A stretch of DNA of 64,000 nucleotides from JAJDIA01 sp031555505 (GCA_031555505.1 JAVBUH010000004.1:36195-100194); one strand, 5' to 3'; shown: positions 18,215 through 26,589, counted from the first letter of the stretch. Notes: generated by a model from the sequence alone, not told the origin. Program-made: numbers and translations.

Positions 18215-18247
18215 TTTATAATCTATAAACTAACAGCTTATCTGTTA
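18215..18247. promoter_or_regulatory. Two adjacent operator-like dyads between DUF5686 and the Crp/Fnr gene
   Basis: TTTATA-ATC-TATAAA (18215-18229) and TAACAG-CTTAT-CTGTTA (18231-18247) are both perfect inverted repeats lying just upstream of the DUF5686 -7 element, within a divergent promoter region. The second has the size of a Crp/Fnr half-site pair but does not match the classic TTGAT-N4-ATCAA site. Control by the adjacent regulator is inference. Confidence 0.45.
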
Positions 18248-18310
18248 AAATGTTCGTACAATATATAAAATTATCTGATGAAACATGAGCAGGTATCGAA
18301 AGAAAAGCCG

Positions 18311-18318
18311 TATATTTG
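18311..18318 (+). promoter_or_regulatory. Candidate -7 element for the Crp/Fnr gene
   Basis: TATATTTG matches TAnnTTTG, 28 bp before the GTG start at 18347. Confidence 0.6.
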
Positions 18319-18346
18319 TGCTTCATAAGTATGTTATAAAGCAGTC

Positions 18347-19048
18347 GTGGTTAAACAACAGAAAGAGGAAGTCGATTTATCGGCCAGTTTATCAGAAGTT
18401 TGGAGAGTATTGACCGACAAGGAACGGGATATTCTCCGTGCAAGCTCCAAAATACAGCATTTCAAACGTAACGAGTTGATCTACTGTGAAGGTGATGAGC
18501 CAAAGGATATGATGTGCTTATTGAAGGGCAAAGTCAAGATCTTCAAAGAAGGTGTTGGAGGCCGTAGCCAGATTATCCGGATGATCAAGCCAGTACAGTA
18601 TTTCGGTTACCGGGCTAACTTTGCACAGGAAAACTACCTGACCAACGCTTCGGCTTTTGAATCATCGATCGTATGTCTGATTCCGATGACGGTTGTTACC
18701 GAGCTGTTGATGGGTAACCCGCAATTGGCTCTTTTTTTCATCCGTCAGCTTTCTGTAGATTTGGGTATTGCCGACGAACGCACGGTGAACCTCACCCAGA
18801 AACATATCCGTGGCCGCCTGGCTGAATCCCTGCTCTTCCTGATGGACAACTATGGCCTCGAAGAAGACGGCGCCACCCTCAGTATCTACCTGGCGCGTGA
18901 AGATCTGGCCAATCTCTCCAACATGACCACCTCCAATGCCATCCGTACCCTTTCTACTTTTGTGGCCGAGCATATCATTGCCCTCGACGGCCGCAAAATC
19001 AAATTGATCGACGAAGACCGCCTCCGCAAGATCAGCAAAATGGGCTGA
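18347..19048 (+). CDS. Crp/Fnr family transcriptional regulator
   Basis: Cytoplasmic DNA-binding regulator of 233 residues. The N-terminal cyclic-nucleotide-binding-like beta barrel spans about residues 20-130 (HFKRNELIYCEGDEPKDMMC, LLKGKVKIFKEG). A long dimer helix leads to a C-terminal Crp-type helix-turn-helix at about 175-215 (LAREDLANLSNMTTSNAIRT). No cysteine cluster of the Fnr iron-sulfur type is visible, so oxygen sensing by that route is unlikely. The start is GTG at 18347; an ATG at 18331 is followed at once by a stop. A -7 element and two dyads sit upstream, suggesting autoregulation and possible control of the divergent DUF5686 gene. Confidence 0.9.
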   Translation: MVKQQKEEVDLSASLSEVWRVLTDKERDILRASSKIQHFKRNELIYCEGDEPKDMMCLLKGKVKIFKEGVGGRSQIIRMIKPVQYFGYRANFAQENYLTNASAFESSIVCLIPMTVVTELLMGNPQLALFFIRQLSVDLGIADERTVNLTQKHIRGRLAESLLFLMDNYGLEEDGATLSIYLAREDLANLSNMTTSNAIRTLSTFVAEHIIALDGRKIKLIDEDRLRKISKMG

Positions 19049-19161
19049 TAAGAATAGCTCCCGTTACCCTCTCCATTTTTCTCTACTCCCCCCTATTGGA
19101 TATGTATGTATAATCCACCAGCTATAAATGCAGGAATCATCTCTTCGTTGAGCGATCCTAC

Positions 19162-19983
19162 TTAAAAGGTGTAGGAGAGGTGCAGTCCTGCGCCGCCCGG
19201 ATGGAGGGTGGGGGCGAGGAAGAGGGCGGTGTTGTGGCGTTTGAGGTTGAGGCTGCGCACAACGGCGTTTCGGATAGGGAAGTAGGCCAGGTAGGCCAGT
19301 TCTACGGATAAGATACCGAAGCCGGCGCCAGCTACCACATCGGCCACCCAGTGCCGCTTGCCATACACGCGGGCAAAAGCCACGAAGGCTGCCAGCGGGT
19401 AGCCTGACAAAGCCTGTAGCATTGACGTGTCTTTGAATTCCCTGAAGTTGAGATGGGCGCCCAGGAAGGCGTTAGCCGTATGGCCCGACGGGAAGGAATA
19501 TTCGAAGGAGTTGGGGCGTGGCTCGTTCACCCACCGCTTGGTAGTCTGCACCATGAGCGCATTCATCCCTTCGGCCAAACCGAGCAGGAAGAACTGGTCT
19601 GCCCAATTGTGTTGCTCTTTGCCGATCAAATCATTTACGAATACCAGGCCGAACAGGCCCCATTCCAGATAGTCTTCCACTTTGAGCGGCTCGTCGCGTT
19701 CGCTGCGTGTGAAAAGGTGGTAGTCGTTCATCCCGTCAATGGCCGTGCCGAGAGCGCCTACGGCAATGAGCGATACGGGCAGGATGAGGCGGGTGGCTTT
19801 GAAGTCGTAGTGTATCTCCGGGATGGTGTCTGCCGCTGTGGCCGGTTGCCTGTCGGCTGGACTTCCCGGAGTGATGCCTGCCGATGTAGCCTGTGCAAAC
19901 AGTCCACCTTGCGAGGCCAGTATTACACCTGTCGCCCACAGCCACATCCATCGTTTGCCTATTCTCTTCATCTTCCGGTTCAT
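19162..19983 (-). CDS. PAP2-family membrane phosphatase
   Basis: Phosphatidic-acid-phosphatase-type-2 protein of 273 residues, with a signal sequence (RWMWLWATGVILASQGGLFAQ) and a later hydrophobic core. The three catalytic motifs are visible: KRWVNEPRP (motif 1), FPSGHT (motif 2) and ARVYGKRHWVADVVAG (motif 3), carrying the Lys/Arg, Ser-Gly-His and Arg-His-Asp residues of the family. Likely substrates are lipid phosphates such as undecaprenyl or lipid A phosphates in the periplasm; the exact one cannot be read off. It is divergent from cysS with 71 bp between starts. Confidence 0.88.
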   Translation of the reverse strand: MNRKMKRIGKRWMWLWATGVILASQGGLFAQATSAGITPGSPADRQPATAADTIPEIHYDFKATRLILPVSLIAVGALGTAIDGMNDYHLFTRSERDEPLKVEDYLEWGLFGLVFVNDLIGKEQHNWADQFFLLGLAEGMNALMVQTTKRWVNEPRPNSFEYSFPSGHTANAFLGAHLNFREFKDTSMLQALSGYPLAAFVAFARVYGKRHWVADVVAGAGFGILSVELAYLAYFPIRNAVVRSLNLKRHNTALFLAPTLHPGGAGLHLSYTF

Positions 19984-20022
19984 TTTTACGACTGCAAAGG
20001 AAAGGAAAACTTTTAAATGTCC

Positions 20023-20030
20023 TATCTTTG
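20023..20030 (+). promoter_or_regulatory. Candidate -7 element for cysS
   Basis: TATCTTTG matches TAnnTTTG, 24 bp before the cysS ATG at 20055. It supports that start over longer in-frame extensions that would run through the promoter. Confidence 0.65.
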
Positions 20031-20054
20031 CCTTTCGTAAAAAAACGATCGATC

Positions 20055-21530
20055 ATGGAACATCCTTTGCACATCTACAATACGCTATTGCGGAAGAAAG
20101 AACAGTTTGTCCCCCTGCATGAGCCGCATACCGGCATGTACGTCTGCGGACCGACAGTCTACGGTGATCCGCACTTGGGCCATGCCCGTCCGGCCATCAC
20201 GTTCGATATCCTCTTCCGCTACCTGCAACACCTGGGATATAAGGTACGTTATGTGCGCAACATCACCGATGTGGGCCATCTTGAGCATGATGCTGATGCC
20301 GGTGAAGACAAGATCGCCAAGAAAGCCCGCCTCGAGCAGCTCGAACCGATGGAAGTGGTACAATACTACCTCAACCGCTACCGCGACGCCATGAGGGCGC
20401 TCAACGTGCTCCCGCCCAGCATCGAGCCGCATGCATCGGGGCATATCATTGAACAGATCGAACTGGTAAAGCATATTCTCGACAACGGCTTCGCCTACGA
20501 AAGCGAAGGCTCTGTCTACTTCGACGTAGAGGCGTACGATAAGAAACATCACTACGGCGTCCTTTCCGGCCGCAACATCGAAGATATGATCAACACCACC
20601 CGTGTACTCGACGGGCAGGAAGAAAAGCGCAACCCCATCGATTTCGCCCTCTGGAAAAAGGCGCAGCCCGAACACATCATGCGCTGGCCTTCGCCCTGGA
20701 GCGACGGTTTCCCCGGCTGGCATTGTGAATGTACGGCGATGGGAAAGAAATACCTCGGCAGCCACTTCGATATCCACGGCGGCGGTATGGACCTGGTATT
20801 CCCGCACCACGAATGCGAGATCGCACAGGCCGTAGCTTCGCAAGGCGACGATATGGTGCACTACTGGATGCACAACAATATGATCACCGTCAACGGACAG
20901 AAGATGGGCAAATCGCTTGGCAACTTTATCACGCTCGATGAGTTCTTCAATGGCAACCATCCCATGCTGGCACAGGCTTATGCGCCGATGACGATCCGCT
21001 TCTTCATCCTCCAGGCGCACTACCGCAGCACGGTAGACTTCAGCAATGAAGCCCTCCAGGCTGCCGAGAAAGGACTGGCGCGGCTGATGGATGCCTGGAA
21101 GAGCCTGCAAAAGCTTCAGTCGGCGGCTACTACGTCTGTCGAAATCGGCGGCCTGCGTGTCAAATGCCTCGAAGCGATGAACGACGACCTGAACACACCC
21201 ATCGTTATCTCCCACCTTTTCGATGCCGTGCGTGCCATCAATACGGTCAAAGACGGTAAGGGAACGATCTCGGCTGCCGATCTGGAAGAAATACGCAGTG
21301 TATTTCAGCTCTTCCTCTTCGACACCATGGGGCTAGCCAACGAAACTGCTGCCGGCGTAGGCGGCAGCGAAGCCTTTGGCAAGGCCGTCGACCTGCTCCT
21401 CAGCATCCGCCAACAGGCGAAGGCCAACAAAGACTGGGCTACGTCAGACAAGATACGCAACGAACTCACCGCCCTCGGCTTCGAGATCAAGGATACGAAA
21501 GAGGGTGCCGAATGGAAACTGGCTAATTAA
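20055..21530 (+). CDS. cysS: Cysteine--tRNA ligase
   Basis: Class I aminoacyl-tRNA synthetase that charges tRNA-Cys. The 491-residue product carries the class I signature as GDPHLGHARP near residue 35, the zinc-site cysteines in MYVCGPTVYG and GWHCECTAMG with HHECEIAQA, and the KMSKS-type loop as KMGKSLGN. The C-terminal anticodon-binding helical domain ends ...KDTKEGAEWKLAN. The frame is open back to 19893, but the ATG at 20055 matches the family start (MEHPLHIYNTLLRKK) and lies 24 bp after a -7 element. It is followed 9 bp later by a thioesterase gene. Confidence 0.97.
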   Translation: MEHPLHIYNTLLRKKEQFVPLHEPHTGMYVCGPTVYGDPHLGHARPAITFDILFRYLQHLGYKVRYVRNITDVGHLEHDADAGEDKIAKKARLEQLEPMEVVQYYLNRYRDAMRALNVLPPSIEPHASGHIIEQIELVKHILDNGFAYESEGSVYFDVEAYDKKHHYGVLSGRNIEDMINTTRVLDGQEEKRNPIDFALWKKAQPEHIMRWPSPWSDGFPGWHCECTAMGKKYLGSHFDIHGGGMDLVFPHHECEIAQAVASQGDDMVHYWMHNNMITVNGQKMGKSLGNFITLDEFFNGNHPMLAQAYAPMTIRFFILQAHYRSTVDFSNEALQAAEKGLARLMDAWKSLQKLQSAATTSVEIGGLRVKCLEAMNDDLNTPIVISHLFDAVRAINTVKDGKGTISAADLEEIRSVFQLFLFDTMGLANETAAGVGGSEAFGKAVDLLLSIRQQAKANKDWATSDKIRNELTALGFEIKDTKEGAEWKLAN

Positions 21531-21539
21531 GGGGGCGGT

Positions 21540-21950
21540 ATGACGATCAACGACTTTTTCCAGGGCGACCGTTTCGCTCGCTTTGCCGGCGTAGAACTGC
21601 TCGAAGCCGGCAATGGCTATGCCCGTGCCCGGATGGAGATCCGTGAGATGCACCTCAATGGCGGCAACGTGTGCCAGGGCGGTGCCCTCTTCACACTGGC
21701 CGACTTTGCCTTTGCTGTAGCTACCAACAGCCATGGCCGGCTCACCTTTTCCATCACCTCCCATATCAGCATCTTTAAATCCGAAAGCAAAGGTTTCCTT
21801 TATGCCGAAGCCAAGGAAGTATTTGACCACAAACGCCTCTCCAGTTGTGATGTGCGGCTCACCAACGAAGCCGGCGAACTGATCGCCGTCTTCAACGGCA
21901 CCGGTTATCGCAAAGACAGCGCCCTGCCATTCGAACCGCTGATTGATTGA
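21540..21950 (+). CDS. Hotdog-fold thioesterase, PaaI-like
   Basis: A 136-residue single-domain hotdog protein related to PaaI/YbgC acyl-CoA thioesterases. The core motif is NVCQGGALFTLADFAFAVA, where many relatives have HGG in place of QGG, followed by beta strands with SITSHISIFKSESKG. Such enzymes hydrolyse small or aromatic acyl-CoAs in the cytosol; the substrate is not evident. It starts 9 bp after cysS and is probably cotranscribed with it. The non-coding inverted-repeat element begins about 40 bp after its stop. Confidence 0.87.
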   Translation: MTINDFFQGDRFARFAGVELLEAGNGYARARMEIREMHLNGGNVCQGGALFTLADFAFAVATNSHGRLTFSITSHISIFKSESKGFLYAEAKEVFDHKRLSSCDVRLTNEAGELIAVFNGTGYRKDSALPFEPLID

Positions 21951-21990
21951 CCGAGTAGGAGAAAGACTTCATATTCTCCCAGGGTATAAC

Positions 21991-22546
21991 ACCTTGCCTT
22001 TAGCCTTTCAGCAGGGGTGTAACTCTCTTGCGTTCAGCAGTTAAAGACTGAATCCTCGCCCTTCAGTCTTCCCTTCAGCCCTTTTTCAGGGATCGTATGC
22101 TAAATCTTCTATCGGCAGCATCCTTATGAAGTATTGTCCTCATCCTTATGATGTATTGTCGTCATCTGAATGATCATTTCATTCCACAATTATGGAGATT
22201 CCGTTCCGCTGCTGTGAAGATTCCTTTTCACAGCTGTGAAGCTTACGCTCCATAGCTGTGAGGAGAAGGCGTCACAGCTGTGAGGAGAAGATATCACAGT
22301 TGTGAAAAGGAAAGGTATTGCTAATGCCGGTAATAGGACTCCTCATTCCCGACAATAGTTGTAGCAGATGCCGACGATAGATACTGCAGGTTTCGTCAGA
22401 AAAGGTGATCAACCTGCCGGAAGGTAGACCGGGAAACAGCCGGAAAAGGCAGAACCGGCTGAAAGCAAAACTGAAGGGTCAGTGTTTAGGCCTTAACTGC
22501 TGAAAGCAAGAAAGTTACACCCCTGCTGAAAGACTGAAGGCAATGG
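21991..22546. mobile_element. MITE-like non-coding element with 90-bp inverted ends, copy 1
   Basis: A 556-bp block with no credible gene. Its ends 21991-22080 and 22457-22546 are inverted repeats (about 74 of 90 positions match by hand; 38 of 40 in the stretch around CAGCAGGGGTGTAACT). The core from about 22119 to 22400 is built of diverged 22-bp units. A related copy starts at about 63771 in the same orientation. No transposase or clear target-site duplication is visible. A non-autonomous transposable element or a structured RNA/DNA element are the main readings. Confidence 0.7.
22119..22315. repeat. 22-bp-phased array of imperfect dyads
   Basis: Nine units carry a TG(A/G) at 22127 and then every 22 bp exactly to 22303. 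Heads include CATCCTTATGAT, CCACAATTATGG, TCACAGCTGTGA (twice) and TCACAGTTGTGA; most are inverted repeats of 12 bp with 10-bp linkers. Beyond 22315 the phase continues with ATAG at 22333, 22355 and 22377. Confidence 0.75.
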
Positions 22547-22667
22547 TTGATTCCCTGGGTAGAGAAAGGCGGTTGTTGCCGAAACCTTCGAATGCGTGGA
22601 GATTGGATAGCAGGCTTCGTTTCAAATCGGAGTAACTATGAAACTGTATACGGGGAAGTGGGCATAA

Positions 22668-22706
22668 CAAAAAACGGGATGCCTTGTGGGGGGCGTCCCG
22701 TTTTTT
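22668..22706. terminator. Bidirectional-type terminator after the CoA-transferase gene
   Basis: The stem ACGGGATGCC/GGCGTCCCGT is flanked by an A-run on the left and six T on the right, so it can act on both strands. It lies about 32 bp beyond the end of the minus-strand CoA-transferase gene, which it most likely serves. Confidence 0.85.
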
Positions 22707-22737
22707 GCTATGGATGGATGGTTGAACCGTTCCTTAT

Positions 22738-24228
22738 TTATTTGTATTTCTTCCAGTCCACATTATGCATATCGCCGCTTGTGGCCAGTTCCTGGTGGAA
22801 GGCAAAGCAAGCTTGCAGGTTTTGCGGGGTGTGGCCTTTGACGCCCATTTCGAGGTATTCGCGGAGCAGCGGACGGTAGTCAGGATGCACACAATTGTCG
22901 ATGATGGCGTTGGCACGCTGGATCGGCGATTTGCCACGCAGGTCGGCAACACCGTATTCAGAGATCATAATCTTAACGGAGTGTTCGCTGTGGTCCATGT
23001 GTGATACCATCGGAACAAAGGCGCTGATCTTGCCCTCTTTCGCTGTAGATGGCGTGGTGAAGATAGACAGCATGCCCGAACGGGTGAAGTCGCCTGAGCC
23101 CCCGATGCCGTTCATCATCTTCGTGCCCGATACGTGGGTAGAGTTGATGTTACCGAAGATGTCTGCTTCCAGTGCTGTATTGATTGTGATCAGGCCCAGG
23201 CGGCGTGCCACTTCGGGATTATTGGAGATTTCCTGCGGACGGAGCAATATCTTGTCGTTGAAGAAGGCGAGATTGCCGTAGATTTCTTCGATCACTTCGT
23301 TGCTGACAGACAGTGAGCAGCCGCTGGCAAACTTCACGCGGCCTTCTTTCATCAGCATGATCACAGCATCCTGGATTACTTCCGTATACACATTGAAAGC
23401 GGGGATTTCTTTGTTTTCTCCCATACATCCGAGTACTGCGTTGGCAACATTGCCTACACCGCTTTGCAGGGGAACGAATTCTTTCGGCAGACGGCCGGCT
23501 TTGATCTCGCTTACCAGGAAGTTGGCTACATTACGACCGATAGCCATTGTCACGTCGTCCAGCGGGGCAAAGGGACTGCCTTCATTGGCTTCGTTGGTTT
23601 CTACTACAACGATCTTTGCCGGATCAACCTTGATATAGGGGGTGCCGATGCGATCGGACGGTGCATAGATAGGTATTTCACGACGGTAGGGGGGATCTGC
23701 CGGTTCGTAGATATCGTGCATGCCACGGATCTCTTTCGGGTGGAAACGGTTCAGCTCTACGATCACTACGTTGGCCATGTGGCAAACGGTAGGAGCAATA
23801 CCTACGCCACAGGTAGGAACGATCTCGCCGTTCTCGGTTACGTCACAGGCTTCCACAATGGCTACGTCTACCTTACCCAGAAATCCATAACGCAGGCTTT
23901 GCGCCAGTTCAGAGAGGTGCATATCGTAGTAGTGCGTCTCGCGGGCATTCAACAGGTTGCGCAGGTCTTTGTTCGACTGGTACGGGGTGCGGAATTTGAT
24001 GGCATTGGCACGTGCCAGTGCGCCATCCAATGAATTACCGGTGGAGGCTCCGGTGAACATACCGATCTGGAAAGGATTGCCTTTGGCATGTTCGGCTTCC
24101 GCTCTTTTAGCGATTGCCGTGGGAACTACTTTCGGGCATCCGGCCGGGGTAAAACCGCCGAAACCTACATTGTCGTCGTGTTTGACGAGCAAAGCTGCTT
24201 CTTCAGCTGAGATGAATTTTAACGCCAT
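22738..24228 (-). CDS. Acetyl-CoA hydrolase/CoA-transferase family, probable succinate CoA-transferase
   Basis: A 496-residue CoA-transferase of the Cat1/AarC type that moves CoA between succinate and acetate or propionate. The N-terminal domain has VGFGGFTPAGCPKVVPTA; the C-terminal domain has the catalytic Glu in AFNVYTEVIQDAV (about residue 286) and the glycine-rich oxyanion segment GIGGSGDFTRSG. In Bacteroidales fermentation such enzymes link succinate, propionate and acetate production with energy-saving CoA exchange. It is a single gene bounded by a strong terminator. Hydrolase and transferase activities cannot be separated by sequence alone; transferase is favoured by the conserved Glu and by physiology. 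Confidence 0.88.
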   Translation of the reverse strand: MALKFISAEEAALLVKHDDNVGFGGFTPAGCPKVVPTAIAKRAEAEHAKGNPFQIGMFTGASTGNSLDGALARANAIKFRTPYQSNKDLRNLLNARETHYYDMHLSELAQSLRYGFLGKVDVAIVEACDVTENGEIVPTCGVGIAPTVCHMANVVIVELNRFHPKEIRGMHDIYEPADPPYRREIPIYAPSDRIGTPYIKVDPAKIVVVETNEANEGSPFAPLDDVTMAIGRNVANFLVSEIKAGRLPKEFVPLQSGVGNVANAVLGCMGENKEIPAFNVYTEVIQDAVIMLMKEGRVKFASGCSLSVSNEVIEEIYGNLAFFNDKILLRPQEISNNPEVARRLGLITINTALEADIFGNINSTHVSGTKMMNGIGGSGDFTRSGMLSIFTTPSTAKEGKISAFVPMVSHMDHSEHSVKIMISEYGVADLRGKSPIQRANAIIDNCVHPDYRPLLREYLEMGVKGHTPQNLQACFAFHQELATSGDMHNVDWKKYK

Positions 24229-24300
24229 GATTTAGATATTTTGTTTGTATGGTACTTCGTCCTAAAATCCGGCGCAAAGGTATTAAAAAAGAATAGGATA

Positions 24301-24732
24301 CTAATATTTCCGGTTGAGTATTTCGGCATAAATGACGGCTTTTCTCAATTCTTCCGGATCGGTAAACGTTTCCGGATTGAGAATTGGCTCAGGGGTGGGT
24401 TCGATTACAGGGGGAGTGGGACGAGTTGTTTGCCTGAATGTTTTTTCGCCTTTCAGGAAAGGCGAACCGGCTTTAACCTGATGAGTAGCTTTGGCGGCTT
24501 GCTCCTGTTGTTGGCGGGCTTGTCGCTGTTTGGCCTCTTCCTGTTCCTGCATTTCTCGCAAGACATCCCAAAAGCCCTTTTTTTCGTCGGTTTCAGGCAG
24601 TGCTTCTTCTTCCGGATACGGCATTTCACGCGGTGCCGTTTCCTGCTTTTTCTTTTTGCGGGAGTTGAGTAAACTGATCACAATGGCTCCTGCCATCAAT
24701 GCAATATAAAGCCAATCGCCAATATTATCCAT
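24301..24732 (-). CDS. Hypothetical single-pass membrane protein with Gln-rich coiled coil
   Basis: Not recognised. The 143-residue product begins with one transmembrane helix (DNIGDWLYIALMAGAIVISL), followed by a basic stop-transfer stretch (RKKKKQ), an acidic segment, a Gln/Ala/Arg-rich predicted coiled coil (about residues 60-85) and a Pro-rich tail ending EELRKAVIYAEILNRKY. The C-terminal block looks conserved-like and may dock a partner. The frame continues upstream to 24804, but the ATG at 24732 puts the helix at the N-terminus and is preferred. It is followed by the CoA-transferase gene 72 bp further on in the same direction. Confidence 0.7.
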   Translation of the reverse strand: MDNIGDWLYIALMAGAIVISLLNSRKKKKQETAPREMPYPEEEALPETDEKKGFWDVLREMQEQEEAKQRQARQQQEQAAKATHQVKAGSPFLKGEKTFRQTTRPTPPVIEPTPEPILNPETFTDPEELRKAVIYAEILNRKY

Positions 24733-25089
24733 AACTTTGATTATTTTTGTACGCTTTTTTATCGGAAAAGCTTTACGTCGTCTCATAAGAACCGGGAAGT
24801 TCATGTAAACACCGGAGCTTTATGCATGCCTGAAAGCTCTTTCGCCTTAATGAAGCGTTTATGCCCTTCAAAAATACGTATTATTTGCAAACAAAATGGA
24901 ATGGAATGGTATAAAAAGTGAATAAGGGTAACTTCACAGCCACCCTTATTCGATTTAACCAAAACCTTAACTATGAAAAAATTTACGTTTTTCAAGTGCA
25001 AATCTAAGGGAAGAATTTGACTCGGGCAAGTATTTGTCTGACTATTTTGCCAAAGATGTGTAATTTTAAACTTTATTAATAATTAAGGG
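24733..25089. other. Intergenic region with a perfect 10-bp hairpin before miaB
   Basis: A 357-bp AT-rich gap between divergent genes. At 24920-24951 GAATAAGGGT and ACCCTTATTC form a perfect 10-bp stem with a 12-nt loop. On the minus strand it is followed by ACTTTTTATA, on the plus strand by no T-run. A near-consensus -7 (TATTTTG, 25043-25049) lies before miaB. No gene is supported here. Confidence 0.5.
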
Positions 25090-26463
25090 ATGGATCAACA
25101 AGAAACAGGCGCAGACTTAAAATCTGTTGCCGGTAAAGAGGAAAAGAGGTTATTCATAGAGACTTATGGCTGCCAAATGAATGTAGCCGACAGTGAAGTA
25201 GTGGCCTCTGTGATGCAAATGGGAGGCTATGTGGTGACGGAGGATATCCGGGAAGCAGATGCTGTTTTTTTGAATACCTGTTCGGTGCGCGACAATGCGG
25301 AGCAGAAAATTTACGGGCGGTTGGAGTATCTTCGTTCGTTGCGGAAGAAGAAAAAGGGGCTGATCATCGGCGTGCTTGGTTGTATGGCCGAGCGGGTGAA
25401 AGAAGAACTGATCGAAGTGCATGGGGTAGACCTGGTGGCCGGTCCTGATTCTTACCTGGATCTGCCGAATCTGGTGGCCGCTGTGGAGCAGGGAGAGAAA
25501 GCGCTGAATGTAGAGTTGTCAACGCAGGAAACCTATAAAGATGTAATCCCGCTCAAGGTAGGTGTACGGTTGTCAGGGTTTATCTCTATCATGCGCGGGT
25601 GTAATAATTTTTGTACCTATTGTATTGTACCGTACACTCGCGGACGCGAGCGCAGCCGTGAAGTGGAAAGTATTCTGAAGGAGGTGCGCGATATGCGTGA
25701 TAAAGGATTTAAAGAAGTGACTTTGTTGGGGCAGAATGTCAATTCGTATTGCTTTGAAAGTGGGGGTGAGACGGTAGATTTTCCCCACCTGTTGGAAAAA
25801 GTAGCACTTGAAGCACCGGAGATGCGGGTGCGCTTTACTACGTCGCATCCAAAAGATATGAGTGATGATACGCTGCGGGTGATCGCGGCCTATCCCAATA
25901 TTTGCCGTCATATCCACCTGCCGGCCCAGTCTGGCAGTTCACATATCCTGCAGGTCATGAACCGTAGGTACACACGTGAGTGGTATCTGGATCGTATAGC
26001 GGCCATCCGCCGTATCCTTCCCGATTGCGCCATCTCTACCGACCTGTTCTGCGGTTTTCATTCGGAAACGGAGGCGGAGTATCAGGAGACATTGTCGTTG
26101 ATGCGTGAAGTGGGTTACGATAGCGCTTTCCTTTTTAAGTATTCCGAACGGCCGGGTACGTATGCTGCTAAGCATTTGGCCGACGAGGTACCCGAAGAAG
26201 AGAAGATCCGGCGCTTGCAAGGAATGATTGACCTGCAAAACCAACTGTCTGACGAAAGTAACCAGCGCGATATCGGTAAAGAATTCGATGTGTTGGTGGA
26301 AGGCTTCTCTAAACGTTCACGTGAGCAACTGTTTGGACGTACCAGCCAGAACAAAGTGGTGATCTTTGAGAAACGGAGTTATCATGTAGGACAGTATGTC
26401 CGTGTGCGTATTACGCATGCCTCTTCGGCGACTTTGTTTGGCGAACCGGTGGAAGTTAAATAA
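25090..26463 (+). CDS. miaB: tRNA-2-methylthio-N6-dimethylallyladenosine synthase
   Basis: Radical SAM methylthiotransferase that converts i6A37 to ms2i6A37 in tRNAs reading UNN codons. The N-terminal UPF0004 domain has ETYGCQMNVADSE and two further cluster cysteines (NTCSVRDNAE, GVLGCMAERV). The radical SAM domain holds the CNNFCTYCIVPYTRG CxxxCxxC cluster motif, and a C-terminal TRAM domain (about 390-455) binds tRNA. Length of 457 residues is standard and distinguishes it, with FISIMRGCNNFC, from RimO and MtaB relatives. A hairpin at 26528-26556 follows the gene. Confidence 0.96.
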   Translation: MDQQETGADLKSVAGKEEKRLFIETYGCQMNVADSEVVASVMQMGGYVVTEDIREADAVFLNTCSVRDNAEQKIYGRLEYLRSLRKKKKGLIIGVLGCMAERVKEELIEVHGVDLVAGPDSYLDLPNLVAAVEQGEKALNVELSTQETYKDVIPLKVGVRLSGFISIMRGCNNFCTYCIVPYTRGRERSREVESILKEVRDMRDKGFKEVTLLGQNVNSYCFESGGETVDFPHLLEKVALEAPEMRVRFTTSHPKDMSDDTLRVIAAYPNICRHIHLPAQSGSSHILQVMNRRYTREWYLDRIAAIRRILPDCAISTDLFCGFHSETEAEYQETLSLMREVGYDSAFLFKYSERPGTYAAKHLADEVPEEEKIRRLQGMIDLQNQLSDESNQRDIGKEFDVLVEGFSKRSREQLFGRTSQNKVVIFEKRSYHVGQYVRVRITHASSATLFGEPVEVK

Positions 26464-26527
26464 TTGTAATTTCATATAGAATTCTGTACGGAATACGTGG
26501 ATTATTCGTTCTTTTGTGGAAATTTTA

Positions 26528-26562
26528 GGGGAAGTGTTGTCTATCGGCTCTTCCCCGCTTTT
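26528..26562 (+). terminator. Probable weak terminator between miaB and ftsX
   Basis: GGGGAAG (26528-26534) and CTTCCCC (26550-26556) form a perfect 7-bp stem, followed by a short GCTTTTA tract. The U-run is short, so readthrough into the ftsX run is possible. Confidence 0.5.
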
Positions 26563-26589
26563 ATGTACATGTAATAGGGACATTGTCTG

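Noticed and set aside
20085..21215. 376-residue minus-strand frame inside cysS
   Set aside because: It is antisense to a confidently identified cysteinyl-tRNA synthetase and its product has no recognisable domain.
22119..22400. CRISPR array from the regular 22-bp period
   Set aside because: Units are diverged dyads with only a few constant bases; there are no identical repeats separated by unique spacers of 30 bp or so, and no cas genes.
22547..22879. 110-residue plus-strand frame after the inverted-repeat element
   Set aside because: It runs through the terminator and into the reverse strand of the CoA-transferase gene; its composition and lack of motifs mark it as a chance frame.
24801..25001. 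66-residue minus-strand frame upstream of miaB
   Set aside because: It spans a strong hairpin and AT-rich spacer, has no signal or domain, and lacks a promoter.
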